Notes: generated from the letters alone by a model not told the origin. Positions 43,601-52,491 are shown, numbered from the stretch's first letter. The stretch is 64,000 bases of DNA from Diphasiastrum complanatum (GCA_029204225.1 CM055100.1:23999106-24063105); one strand, 5' to 3'. Numbers and translations are program-made.

Positions 43601-46600
43601 TTTTAGAGCATGAGACCCTTGTTGAAGTCACAGAGTCATTATTGCTTCTAGATGAGCATAGTTGGTATGAAGTAAAGGATAATGCGTTATACTTTATGTC
43701 ATGTATAATGACTTAGATTAAAGTTGTTAAAGAATTTCTAGCTTTCAAAAGGTCTCCTACTTTGGTTTTCTAAGGTGAGCAAGCATTACATAAGAGTGTC
43801 TACTATGTCGAGATTATCGGGGAGAATCCTTGGTGCATGAATCTACGTCTATTGGACGTAGATCGACTTCGACGAATCGAAGACCGCCCTACTTGATCAC
43901 AGCTTCGAAGTCACTGGATTGATATAGTCGATTCCATTGGCATGCACAAACGAGATTGATTTATGATTTAGCTTGCGGAAGCGTAATAGTGCGGAACTTA
44001 GAGCTTTACAATCGACACAGATTATCAGTCATATGAATAATTTAATCTACGAATAATTCTATCTGCAAAGCATGAATCGATCAGAACAGAAATAAAACAT
44101 GCATTCAACACAATGTACACGATTTAGATTGTTGGAACATAAATTATATAGTCATAGAGAGTACAAGTCTGAATGCAGATAGAGTCGCGTTCTTTCTGAA
44201 ACAATACTTTGTGATAACAGAGAGAAAGAACAAATAGTTGTGCTTTGAATGTTCGATTGATTGATTGAATGAAAATGATTGAGCTATTGAGCATCTAACT
44301 GAGCAATTGATAAGTTGCTGGATATATACACATGGGATATATAAGTTGTAGTAAAGAATGCTTAGGTTGTACTTTGCTACGTGCTGTTAGCAGTCGCCTT
44401 CGGACAATATCTGATTCTGTTGGAGATTCTGTCCTTTGAGTTGGTAGTGATATGCGACTAGTCAATGAAGTCGAATGGTCGATGAGTGCAGATGACAAGC
44501 GAATAGTCGATGTCGGACTAATAGTTGATGTGTCCGATGAATAGTCGAGGTCGGACGAATAGTCGTTGTGTCTGACGAATAGTCGATGTCGATTGAGTCG
44601 ACAGAACAATGTCATCGATTCTTTTGTCAGAATGTGCGACTATACAAGTATTTACATACAACAAATGAATGGATCTAGATTAGCAATGAGAAGGGATGGA
44701 GAGCATAGAAATCCAACATACTAAGCAGGGAAAAAATACATAACATCATACTTAAGAGTATTGGCTTCAGTGTATACCAGGAAATCACAAGGAAATAGTA
44801 CTAAGCATACCATATTCTCTAGGTATGCTTAGTTCTAGGTGTGTTCTTTAGTTGAGTGTCAAGGTGGGTATAAGTAGTGCCAACTGAGACCAATTCAGGA
44901 TATGAGGTAGTCTCCTAGGATATGAGATAGTTTCTGTTAGAAGTAATAAATGATAATGTTAGTTTCCCATAGGTTACTTTGACCCAAAAGGTCGAGACTT
45001 GTGTAACCATGGGTTAGGTTTATTATTTAGACCATGTTAAGTCAGTTTTAGTTGAGTTGGACCCAATTTTGGTCCAATAGTAATTCGTGGGTCCAAGTAA
45101 AGTCTAATTATGTTAAGGGACCCTATCTTGACTTTTGGGGGTGCCCTATAATTTGTAGTGGGTCTTGGAAGGTTCTAGAACTTAGGGTTTGGAAGAGTCT
45201 AGGCCCTTGGAAGGCCTATTTATATGTACCCAATGTTCATTTGTAATTCATTCCCTTTCAAGCATTGCTACTACTTTCTCTCTCCTTGAGGGCGCCTAAC
45301 CCTCTCCCTCTTCTTCTTCTTCCTCTTTTTCTTCTTCTTGTATATGGAGATTGAATGTTAGAAGGATCTTGGCACTTTGATTTCCTACATGGTATCAGAG
45401 CCATGGATCTTCTATGCTTGATTTAGGGCGCCCTACCAAAAGAGATCGTCTTCACTTAGGGATCACAAAAACTCAGCACCTTTGCTGATTTTTTGGAGTG
45501 AAGATCCGTTTTTTGACTCTTTTCCGTTTTGCAGGAGGGCGCCACACATCAAAGAAGATAATAGGATTTTGGGCGCCCAAAAATCAGGTTGTTGTTTGCT
45601 GATTTTTCAGGTTGCAGGAAGGCGCCATTAATTATCTTCTTCTGGGCTTCTTTTAGGTCGCCCACATCCGTGTAGGTTTATCCTACTTCCGTTGGTCCGC
45701 TGCTGCCCTATTTTTCAGATTTGCTCCTTTGCAGGAGGGCGCCCATCTACAAGCGATTTCTATTCTTCTGATTTGGCTGAAAAATCAGCACCCTTGCTGA
45801 TTTTACAAAGTGAAGATCCGCTCCTTTTTGCTTGTTTCCAGGTGTGGAAGAAGGCGCTAATTTTTTTGTGATGATCCGATCACATTCCGAGGCTGAAAAT
45901 TGGATAGCATATTACCATTTGTAGGGTGTTGCAACAGCCCTATCCGTGTGTGTATTGTTCACACTTTTTGGCAAGAAAGAAGGGTTCCGAAAAAAGCTTT
46001 GTTGGAGGCTAACCTGATTCTTTGCTTGTTGGTTTTTGAGTTTGTAATGCAATTTCAGGTTGAAATTTTCAGCACACAAGGCTTGTAGGAGGGCGAGTTT
46101 CTACATCCATCTAATGTGTGGTTTCGACACATTCTGATGCTGATTTGTCAGATTTGATACTTGCTGATTTTTGTGTCTTTTAGGGCACATTTAGGGTTTG
46201 AAAAATTTTATCTTCTTGGCTGGTTCTTATGGCAAGAGATTTGGGAGCGATTCGTACTTGTTCAGGTGAAGATATGTTGGATGACACCAACTTTTCTTCA
46301 TGGAGTTGCAAGCTGAGATTTTGCATCGACTTGATGATCAAGATTATATCGGTAACAAGATCTATCTTATATCATTTGAGATTTTGCAAGACCTCTAAAC
46401 GTGCTTGGGAAACACTTTTAAAGATGTACCGAATAAAGGATTCATCATCATGCTTTCACCTCTCTACTTCATCCTCTTTGAAGGTAGAAGAGCAAAGTCA
46501 TGCAAAGTTTGATCATTGTCTTCTACAACTACAAGTTTGCATCGGAATGTTGGTATGGTAAAGCATTCTTCTTCTCTTGAGCCATTTGTAGCAAATGATG

Positions 46601-49600
46601 GATGCATAAGTGAAGAACTTCATGAGCAAGCTTCTCAAGATAATGTTCTAGAAAAGGCTGAAATCAAGCATTCTTTGAAGCCATTTTGTACTAATGGAGG
46701 AGGGGAAAAAATCATGTCAATTATTACATTGGTTCAAAGTGGCGTGTTGCTGGATTTTTTGAGTGTTCAAAGTGGCAAGCTGTTGGTTTTTTTCTTGAAG
46801 ATGGTGGACACCAGATTCAGCCATGGTTTATTGATCATTTTCAGTCTATGTTACATTGTGAGCATCCTATTATGCATCAGGAACGGCCTGTGGAAGGTTT
46901 TTGGACGGCAAGGTCCACATTTGGAACACTTTGGAGAGCAAAGTGGTGGTGATTTTGTGGCTGTTGGACAGCCTGCTACAGCCTCTTGTTGGTTGTCCGA
47001 GTCTTTGCGGGATAGCAAAGCATCTTTTTACCTTGGAGGAAACACACATGCCTCATCAAAATCAGTACCTTGTGCTGATTTTCATGTTTTGATGTTACTT
47101 CTTATGATGAGGGTGTTGTCTTACCTAGTGTTGGTGAGCAGATCATTGATAGTAAGATTCGGGAGGATGTGATGGTAAAAGAGTATCATACTCTTCTTTA
47201 TGTTTCTTGTGGTAAGAAGACTTAATGGAATCACGTGGGAACCATTGATGGATTGCAAATCCATATTTTGGCTTGTGGTTGGTTTTTTGGTTACCTACTT
47301 TGGATGGAGCATGCTTGTCTTCACTCTTCGACTTGATGCTACTGCACTTCGTATTCTACATCTCTTCTACATCGGGCATGATTGGGGCTGAGATTTTGGC
47401 TACTTCGACTACTTCAAGCTGAAGTTTTTTTTGGCGGCATTAAGCTTGGACAGCAGCTACATCTTTTCTTTTTTGGCTACATGGAGTTTTGGGCAGCATG
47501 CAACACTTTGCATTTTTGTTGCAATTTTTCATACTTCATGTTATGTTTTTTACATTATCATTTAAGGAGGGTGTTAGAAGTAATAAATGATAATGTTAGT
47601 TTCCCATAGGTTACTTTGACCCAAAAGGTCGAGACTTGTGTAACCATGGGTTAGGTTTATTATTTAGACCATGTTAAGTCAGTTTTAGTTGAGTTGGACC
47701 CAATTTTGGTCCAATAGTAATTCGTGGGTCCAAGTAAAGTCTAATTATGTTAAGGGACCCTATCTTGACTTTTGGGGGTGCCCTATAATTAGTAGTGGGT
47801 CTTGGAAGGTTCTAGAACTTAGGGTTTGGAAGAGTCTAGGCCCTTGGAAGGCCTATTTATATGTACCCAGTGTTCATTTGTAATTCATTCCCTTTCAAGC
47901 ATTGCTACTACTTTCTCTCTCCTTGAGGGCGCCTAACCCTCTCCCTCTTCTTCTTCTTCCTCTTTTTCTTCTTCTTATATATGGAGATTGAATGTTAGAA
48001 GGATCGTGGCACTGTGATTTCCTACAGTTTCCTAGGGTGTTATCCCCTAAGTAGTATGAATCATGATAGTCTCGAGGAACAATGTACTGGGTTCAGGGGT
48101 ACTCAGACATATGTAGGACCTCCAGCCCTGCCTACATTTATTTGGAAGTACAATTTCATGTATACGAGTACAGGGCTTTGGTGCGAGATAAATTTACTTC
48201 ACTTAGTGGCCTTGGAGATCCTATACCATGTTTTGTGCAATAGAAAGTCTATTACCTCTTGTGCAAAGAAAAGTACGAATGTTCTGCATTGTTATTTTTA
48301 AAATACTGAATATTTGTAACATTGCCACCATATTGTCATTCCTTAATGATTATTAACTATACCTGTTAAGAGAGATTATCGTACCAATAAATTTGTTGCC
48401 TGTTTGGCACCCCAATCAGAAGGATACCAAGTAGCTCAAAACATAGATTGCAATGCCCTTGTGATTATCTTCTTGCTCGTACTACTTTTTTGGACGTCCA
48501 ACCATCCTATGACATTGTTCTTGTCATATTGCGAGGTGTGTATCACAAGAGAAACTCTATATTGAAATTGAGCATCAGTGTTTGCGGTGAAATTCCTATT
48601 TTTTTTGAGATCTTTTTTATTTGAATTGTGTGGATACGATCAATAACATGCATCCAAGGATCTTCTTCAAAATTTATGCTACTACATTGTTGTTATATTT
48701 AACTATATATGGCTTTGATAAATGAAATTTGTGGTATATGTTTTATGAACTATAATAAACTTAATGTGTTTGTTCGTTATTTTGTGTGTGTACTACTTTC
48801 AACAATTTTTCCTTTTGTTTTCATTGACATAGTTTGTTATGACGAGCAGATGTATCAGTATTGGAGCTTTGCTTGTTAGTTGCAATGTACAGGTTGGAGG
48901 CAAGAGAAGTAGAATCGTACAACTTCAATACAGTTTTCAAAGGTTAATGTGGACGACTGCTCCCCTTGAAGAATTTTCACCGTCTTGTGTATTCATAATC
49001 CTAGCAAGAATATTTTACAAATTTTTTGCTCATAATTGATCTTAGTAGCTGTGCACATAAAGCAAACCATCAGGTGACATGGTAGTAAACCCAAATGCTT
49101 TTTGTTGTGTGTGCAGAATACAAGCGACTAGAAGAGCATAACACATGTGATGTGTACTCTAAGCAATGTGCTTTAAGGGTATGTATAATGTGACAAAAAG
49201 AGTTCTTGTGCTGCACTCAAATATCCTAGGAATTGTTTGCACTGTTTTTCATGTCCTTAACACATAGGTAGTGAAGTTTTGCTTGCAAGGTAATCCTTCT
49301 GAATACGACTTTTTCTCAATCCTTTACAGGTGTAAAGGGCATTTTCTCATACTACTTCGCATTAAGGATCATAAAATTGTCATTGTGCTTCATTACAGGG
49401 GATGTTGGGATTGTGAGCTTATGACTCTGAAATCCTGGGGTCTAAACTTTAAACATTGTCGAATTGTCCATTCAATAGTGCTGCACAGCATTCTGTGGAG
49501 CACAAAGTGAACGAGAGTCTTATAGACCAAAAAATATATTCCAGGTCCCATACTATGAAGACATTATATTCACAATGCTATATTTTCTGTCAATAATTTT

Positions 49601-50342
49601 TATCTAACCCCGAATACTTACTGCAGTATTTTCCAGGAACCATTCCAGACCACTCCATTCATATGCATTCTGGAATTCTCCACAATTGAACTCTTATTAT
49701 CCTAATTCTGGTCGTATCTAACAAGCTCATATGATTGATTTCAGCCATATAAATATTGCAATGTGCGTAACCACTATTTATTTTGTGCCCAATGGGCATA
49801 TTTGCTGTCATGATACATGATAAGAAGGTGCAATATCAGACTGCTTTTGTATAAATCAAATGCAACTTGATGCTGATTGTTTTGACTTTCAGGCATTTGA
49901 GCACCTGCTAGAAAGAGAATTGATTGTATTCAAAGATAGCAGTGGACTGGGAAATATGCTGGAGGTTCGGCCTATAAAACTACTTGTTTCAAGACATGAA
50001 ATCGACAAAGGCTTAGAAGGGAACATATCTTGCCCTGTAAGTTATGTGAATATGGGATGTGATTCATGCTAGCGATTGTAATTTATTGGACATTCTTGTT
50101 TTTGTATTTCACTTAAAAGAGCCATTTACGGGTAAGATTCTATTGAGTTGAATGAATACCAAAGGTTGCAATGATCTTCCCAGCTCATCTTTCCACATGC
50201 ACACTTTTGATCTCTTTCAGTATATTGCCTTTAGAACAGGCTACAGTTTTGAAACCAATCACGGATGTATGTCTAATGCCAGCCTCTTTATATTTTGCAG
50301 ACTATTCTTCGCCAATGGCGTACTCATGAGACAATTAAGTAG
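28539..50342 (+). CDS. ORC4: Origin recognition complex subunit 4 (ORC4), C-terminal exons
   Basis: Eight exons encode the last 245 residues of ORC4, a AAA+ subunit of the complex that marks replication origins and loads MCM helicase in the nucleus. Exons: 28539-28630, 28830-28914, 40600-40709, 41040-41149, 48850-48942, 49117-49178, 49893-50036, 50301-50342. All have AG/GT borders and matching phases. The first carries [10 protein letters not shown], the conserved arginine region; by family knowledge an ORC4 arginine reaches the ORC1 ATP site. Exons 3-4 cover the lid helices; exons 5-8 cover the winged-helix domain ([48 protein letters not shown]). The N-terminal part with Walker A/B is not in view. 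The 11.7-kb and 7.7-kb introns are full of transposons. No stop or frameshift occurs in the exons, so the gene looks functional. Confidence 0.92.
28830..28914 (+). CDS. ORC4: ORC4 exon (lid region)
   Basis: GGCAG acceptor; one base completes a Ser codon, then 28 codons including [20 protein letters not shown]. The donor GTATCC is slightly atypical. Divergent from animals, but length, phase and position fit. Confidence 0.8.
29059..29505 (+). CDS. Unrecognised ORF, 148 codons, inside an ORC4 intron
   Basis: An open frame without a recognised domain (for example [20 protein letters not shown]). An 88-codon frame overlaps on the other strand. It is not spliced into ORC4 by any phase I can find. 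It may be transposon-derived or chance. Confidence 0.2.
   Translation: MLHFLFGFFKSLLGSKKQLFSDVKFPLSSPASSTLALAMDQWSCVASYHDVPALDDTRDRSRHQLQPLCVDGLLQLISNETSLFALKIKHPSLDLMQQGAMTRTKMGHSQILEMNESSESTDKVLTITPGYTFCVYVHKLGVLCVWLK
29640..30425 (-). pseudogene. Ty1/copia pol remnant
   Basis: Minus frames read [20 protein letters not shown] (30391-30290), the end of copia integrase, and after broken linker sequence [20 protein letters not shown] and [13 protein letters not shown] (about 29860-29750), the start of copia RT. The RT core is missing. At 29681-29699 the + strand has GGCGATGGACAGCCTGC, like the gypsy leader motif, directly beside it. Confidence 0.75.
30426..32334. other. Intron sequence, no gene recognised
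   Basis: AT-rich ORC4 intron DNA with only short chance frames. No LTR, TIR or conserved peptide seen. Confidence 0.5.
32335..32790 (+). pseudogene. hAT-type transposase fragment
   Basis: A 151-codon frame resembles the central part of plant hAT/DUF659 transposases: [20 protein letters not shown] (compare the family's W-x-P-C-A-x-H-C-x-D-L-x-L-x-D-I block) with [19 protein letters not shown] after it and [17 protein letters not shown] near the end (the R-F-A-T-x-F-x-x-L block). The usual His is Gln. N-terminal zinc finger and C-terminal dimerisation domain are absent. It stops 10 bp before an LTR fragment. Confidence 0.65.
32800..32933 (+). repeat. Gypsy-A-type LTR fragment
   Basis: 134 bp match the start of the gypsy-A LTR (10625 onward) with few differences, starting AGTTATGGACTTGG. 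It ends abruptly where copia sequence begins. Confidence 0.85.
32934..33201 (+). pseudogene. Ty1/copia RNase H C-terminal fragment
   Basis: Reads [20 protein letters not shown] and [20 protein letters not shown], the conserved end of copia RNase H, and stops at TGA 33199-33201. The 5' part is replaced by the LTR fragment. Confidence 0.85.
33535..33686. repeat. 76-bp tandem duplication
   Basis: Two diverged units start GACATGTGTCACTCA at 33535 and 33611. They lie downstream of the copia fragment, possibly within its former LTR. Confidence 0.65.
33687..34782. other. Intron sequence, no gene recognised
   Basis: No conserved peptide, LTR or repeat seen in this part of the large ORC4 intron. Confidence 0.5.
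34783..35161 (-). repeat. 3' LTR of gypsy-C, TATA region deleted
   Basis: Aligned with the 5' LTR, it lacks 31 bp that in the other copy (39133-39163) include TATAAATAG on the minus strand. It keeps about 34 terminal bp that the 5' LTR has lost. Confidence 0.85.
35425..36308 (-). pseudogene. Gypsy-C integrase C-terminus and chromodomain
   Basis: Contains [39 protein letters not shown] (GPY/F region), [15 protein letters not shown] and the chromodomain [20 protein letters not shown]. The last frame is open for 176 codons (35955-35425) and carries an Ala/Asp/Val-rich tail after the chromodomain. A frameshift near 36000 separates the parts. Confidence 0.85.
36309..36960 (-). pseudogene. Gypsy-C integrase zinc finger and catalytic core
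   Basis: The HHCC finger is visible ([21 protein letters not shown] near 36697-36719). The core holds [13 protein letters not shown] (first Asp, about 36603-36633), [11 protein letters not shown] (second Asp, about 36414-36434) and [10 protein letters not shown] (Glu, about 36309-36330). A stop (TAA at 36461-36463) and frameshifts inactivate it. Confidence 0.85.
36961..37975 (-). pseudogene. Gypsy-C RT catalytic part and RNase H
   Basis: RT resumes with [19 protein letters not shown] and [11 protein letters not shown] (near 37776-37802). From 37720 a 248-codon frame covers the RT end ([20 protein letters not shown]) and RNase H ([47 protein letters not shown], the last two with catalytic acidic residues). 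A deletion near 37950 removed the KLDLCSGYHQIRM block. Confidence 0.87.
37976..38343 (-). pseudogene. Gypsy-C RT N-terminal part
   Basis: Reads [38 protein letters not shown], then [20 protein letters not shown] and [13 protein letters not shown] stop lies near 38137. Gly-Ala-Leu-Val-Leu-Leu (fingers) is intact. Confidence 0.85.
38344..38509 (+). pseudogene. Inverted protease-RT linker segment of gypsy-C
   Basis: This 166-bp piece reads on the + strand: [20 protein letters not shown] and [16 protein letters not shown]. It equals the gypsy-B linker SGIDSRQDYQLICGKQFIRS, and belongs between the flanking minus-strand pieces. The ADWF motif that should precede it is lost, so inversion came with a small deletion. 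Confidence 0.85.
38510..38974 (-). pseudogene. Gypsy-C gag zinc knuckle and protease
   Basis: Starts at the truncated LTR with the end of a zinc knuckle ([11 protein letters not shown]), an acidic linker, then [20 protein letters not shown] (retropepsin D-S-G) and [18 protein letters not shown], where the inverted segment cuts it. Confidence 0.87.
38975..39334 (-). repeat. 5' LTR of gypsy-C, inner end truncated
   Basis: It matches the 34783 LTR but lacks the 34 bp next to the PBS. It retains the minus-strand TATAAATAG box near 39146-39154. Confidence 0.87.
39335..40599. repeat. Diverged ~370-bp-spaced repeat, otherwise non-coding
   Basis: Segments near 39400-39610 and 39805-40000 share phrases such as AAGCTTATNCAAATGCCAAGT and the surrounding order. 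They look like old, diverged LTR-like copies. The rest is intron sequence. Confidence 0.45.
40600..40709 (+). CDS. ORC4: ORC4 exon (lid helices)
   Basis: TTTTAG acceptor, 36 codons plus two bases, GTAAGT donor. It includes [18 protein letters not shown] and CVDLL. Starts in phase 0, matching the exon that ends at 28914 across an 11,685-bp intron. Confidence 0.87.
41040..41149 (+). CDS. ORC4: ORC4 exon
   Basis: TTTTGCAG acceptor, GTGAGC donor. It encodes [19 protein letters not shown] and [11 protein letters not shown], matching the plant ORC4 stretch ending in QPKLE before the winged helix. Phases fit both neighbours. Confidence 0.92.
41927..42198 (-). CDS. Unrecognised coding remnant (90 codons, no ATG)
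   Basis: A minus frame with no stop for 90 codons, ending in TGA (41927-41929). It reads [58 protein letters not shown] and VEDVDRLI. The composition looks like real protein with an acidic C-terminus. The frame before 42198 continues in a shifted frame (EFDDLKLIS), so it is a decayed longer gene, antisense within an ORC4 intron. Family unknown; a transposase C-terminus or a processed pseudogene are possible. Confidence 0.45.
44501..44594. repeat. 38-bp dimeric tandem repeat (GAATAGTCG family)
   Basis: Alternating 18-bp and 20-bp units begin GAATAGTCGATGTCGGAC (44501) and TAATAGTTGATGTGTCCGAT (44519), then repeat at 44539 and 44557, with a partial third start at 44577. Confidence 0.8.
44935..45389 (+). 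repeat. 5' LTR of the young copia-like element
   Basis: A TATTTATAT box at 45217-45225 is followed by a pyrimidine-rich region and a TTGAGGGCGCCTAACC block near 45284. Confidence 0.92.
45390..45402 (+). promoter_or_regulatory. Primer-binding site (tRNA-iMet)
   Basis: TGGTATCAGAGCC directly after the 5' LTR. Confidence 0.93.
45403..46228 (+). promoter_or_regulatory. Leader with GGGCGCC motifs and AAAATCAGCA hairpins
   Basis: GCAGGAGGGCGCC-type motifs occur near 45531, 45614, 45733 and, weaker, 45848 and 46088. Hairpins with stem AAAATCAGCA and its complement around a 4-nt loop occur at 45467-45494 (one bulge) and 45781-45804 (perfect); a third is at 47058-47082 in the body. These could be RNA packaging or dimerisation signals of an element that must be copied in trans (inference). 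Confidence 0.65.
46229..46561 (+). pseudogene. Copia gag relict
   Basis: A 110-codon frame starting at ATG. It reads [20 protein letters not shown] and [20 protein letters not shown], characteristic of copia Gag (UBN2-like) with an internal deletion. No zinc knuckle. Confidence 0.7.
46516..47172 (+). CDS. Unrecognised 218-codon ORF in the young element
   Basis: It overlaps the gag relict in another frame. It has a hydrophobic stretch ([20 protein letters not shown]) that could be a membrane segment, and no recognised domain. No copia pol motif is present in any frame of this part, so the DNA may be captured or neutral filler. Confidence 0.3.
   Translation: MSSTTTSLHRNVGMVKHSSSLEPFVANDGCISEELHEQASQDNVLEKAEIKHSLKPFCTNGGGEKIMSIITLVQSGVLLDFLSVQSGKLLVFFLKMVDTRFSHGLLIIFSLCYIVSILLCIRNGLWKVFGRQGPHLEHFGEQSGGDFVAVGQPATASCWLSESLRDSKASFYLGGNTHASSKSVPCADFHVLMLLLMMRVLSYLVLVSRSLIVRFGRM
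47564..47571 (+). promoter_or_regulatory. Polypurine tract
   Basis: AAGGAGGG lies directly before the 3' LTR, the expected plus-strand primer position. Confidence 0.85.
47572..48026 (+). repeat. 3' LTR of the young copia-like element
   Basis: 455 bp, the same length as the 5' copy, followed by GTTTC. Confidence 0.92.
48850..48942 (+). CDS. ORC4: ORC4 exon (winged-helix start)
   Basis: GAGCAG acceptor, GTTAAT donor. Two bases complete Asp, then [19 protein letters not shown] and SYNFNTVFK, aligning with human LSVLEICLIIAMKHL. It follows the 7.7-kb intron; phases agree. Confidence 0.94.
49117..49178 (+). CDS. ORC4: ORC4 exon
   Basis: GTGCAG acceptor, GTATGT donor. Completes a Glu codon, then [20 protein letters not shown]. 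Confidence 0.94.
49893..50036 (+). CDS. ORC4: ORC4 exon (winged helix)
   Basis: TTTCAG acceptor, exactly 48 codons, GTAAGT donor. [18 protein letters not shown] then [19 protein letters not shown] and NISCP, matching the conserved AFEHLxxLELI...LLL block of ORC4. Confidence 0.95.
50301..50342 (+). CDS. ORC4: ORC4 terminal exon
   Basis: TTTTGCAG acceptor, then [13 protein letters not shown] and TAG. It corresponds to the conserved CPTDVRQW ending of ORC4. Confidence 0.93.
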   Translation, partial: TILRQWRTHETIK

Positions 50343-52341
50343 GATTGTGAACCAAATTCAAACTTGCCATTTTTGAAGAGTCCATGACTACAGGGTACAA
50401 GCTGATATCCTTTTCGGGCTTAGTCATACGTGTTTGACCTCTTGCTCAGTAACTGCAACTTTCCCAAAGCATGTTAATTTTTAAGACAACTTGCCGTCGA
50501 ACCCAGGGATGTCTCATGTGGCTTTTGTGATGCAGTGACTCCCTTCAAAAATTTCACATTAATGTGTAGTATGTACTGAGATCACTCTATTAAACAGTAT
50601 CTAGACGTTAGCAAAAAATGTTTCGCTGAAAGTGTTTCAGAGGTGTAGAATCTGTGCACTACGTAAAATAATTTTGTCGGTGCAAGGAAAGTCTTCGTGG
50701 ACTACATAGGTGCAATGTCAAGTTGCTCGAAATTCTAAAGACAAGATTTGATATAGAGATCGGATTGTTTGATATAGAGGTTCTGATTGACCTACTTTTG
50801 TAATCATAATGTCCTCATTTTGTAATCATAAGTCATTACATTTGTTTAAATCGAGCTACTATATAGCATGTATATAGCCAATACCATTGGGAACATGTTT
50901 CTCAAATATTAGATTAATGTCACATATTTTGTTTCAAATGCTTCAATCATAGTTGCAATGATTCACTGGTTTATACCTGAAAATTACTGGAATTGGACCT
51001 GAAACTACTGGAAACCCATTTACTCTTAATCCTCTATGTTTTCTCCTTCTACTGATACCCATATTGCATGCATATATGTAATTTTTTAATAACTTTCCGC
51101 AAATCACAATTCCGACTCGAATCAAATAACTATGTGATCATCGGGTTGGACTCTCACACGTAGGGTGCCAAATCCTTCTCACTTATTAACTAGGGTTAGG
51201 GTTGCCTTGGGATCCGCAAACCCTCCACCCTACCTCACCTTGCAAATCTTCATATTGTTGGATAATCTTAGTTAAGACTAACTCAATTATGTTTCTGTTA
51301 GGTAAATATTTATCAAAATTTCTGGGCTTTAAACAGAATGTATTTGACTAATCAAACATTTTGATAGAAAAGAGAATCAACCAAAATAGCATTTTCCACA
51401 TTATATAAAAATCAAAGGTGAACAAAATTTCAAATAAGCTTACTGTGAAGGAATACAAAAAAAGTTAAAAGTATCCTTCATTGCGTATAATATGCCCAAG
51501 TTTGCTAATGACCCGCTGTGGATTCAATTGATTTAATGAGTTTCTGTTCCAAGTTGCTACAAAAGTAACAAGGAAGATCCTTTGTTCCAAGTTGTATATG
51601 CTATAGATTTATAATTCTCAATAGAAAGTACTTGTCAAGAGGCAAGAAAAAAAGTGAGTCACAACAAAGCTCCTTTGCTTGTCTGATGCAAGTGGAGTTG
51701 AATAGAAGGTTATGCATAGAAGCAAAGTGGTAATAAGGAGAGTTGGAGAAAATCACAGAACTTAACCATTAGTCTGAATGAGCACCAAAAGATTCACCGA
51801 GTTTGTTTTTGACATGATTAGAGGTTTAGTGAAAGCTTATGTCTCTGCATAGAAATGTTGACTTGTTCCACCAAATATGATTTGAAATATTAAGATTTAA
51901 TGGTTTAAGAATGTTCATTCAATTTTCGAATCAATCTCTTGATTTTAAGAGCTTTTTATTCACTAGTTCTAACGCAAGCTATGTTATAAGTCGAACGTAT
52001 CGATTTTAGTTTACAAGAAACTTTTATACAGGAAAAACTCAAGATTTTGTTTTTTTCTAAATGTTTTGATGGGAGGTTTGAAACAAGTATCTTTTGATGA
52101 TGTTTTTGGTCCAAGGATTTTCAAAATGTTTATCATGATGGCTAATATTGGTCAATTTTTCTGTCGAGAAGAAAGTTATTGTGAATTCTAAGAGAAGGAT
52201 TCTCGCTACCTTAAAGAAACACATATACTTGTCATGCATGTAAAGTATTCTTGAAAAATTACTCAAATCTATAACAAATTTAAATGAGTTTTCAAGAGGC
52301 TTTTTATGAAGTATATGAATGAAAAGAAATGAAAATGCTAA
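50343..52341. other. ORC4 3' flank, no other gene recognised
   Basis: AT-rich sequence with no conserved frame. No strong polyadenylation signal could be chosen. Confidence 0.5.
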
Positions 52342-52460
52342 ACACTATTCATTTACATCAAGCATCCAAATGATACATGATGAGGGGTAAAGATGGAGAC
52401 AAACGCTATTCATTCACATCAAGCATCCAACTGAGACATGATGAGGGGTAAAGATTTGAC
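52342..52460 (+). repeat. 61-bp tandem repeat upstream of a TATA box
   Basis: Two units starting near 52342 and 52403 share CATCAAGCATCCAA and CATGATGAGGGGTAAAGAT. They end 30-40 bp before the TATA box at 52492, a promoter-like arrangement. Confidence 0.7.
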
Positions 52461-52491
52461 AAATGTATGGCTGTGATCAACAGGAATTGGC

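Larger units (their letters stand above)
44935..48026 (+). mobile_element. Young non-autonomous copia-like LTR element in ORC4 intron
   Basis: Two 455-bp LTRs (44935-45389, 47572-48026; TGTTAGAAG...TTCCTACA) differ at about five positions by eye (near 1%). A perfect GTTTC duplication flanks it (44930-44934, 48027-48031). PBS, leader and polypurine tract are intact, but the 2182-bp inside has only a small gag relict and no protease, integrase or RT. This fits a LARD/TRIM-type element moved by enzymes from relatives. It lies in the 7.7-kb ORC4 intron in sense orientation. Confidence 0.92.

Noticed and set aside
43330-43720. Gypsy integrase-tail-like frame ([20 protein letters not shown]) followed by a 62-codon ORF
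   Set aside because: Several stops and only loose resemblance; also checked as an ORC4 exon and it does not fit the phase or sequence.
48014-48301. 95-codon ORF after the young element
   Set aside because: Begins inside the LTR and has no recognisable motif.
51190-51215. Telomere-like TAGGGTTAGGG
   Set aside because: Only two units; not an array.
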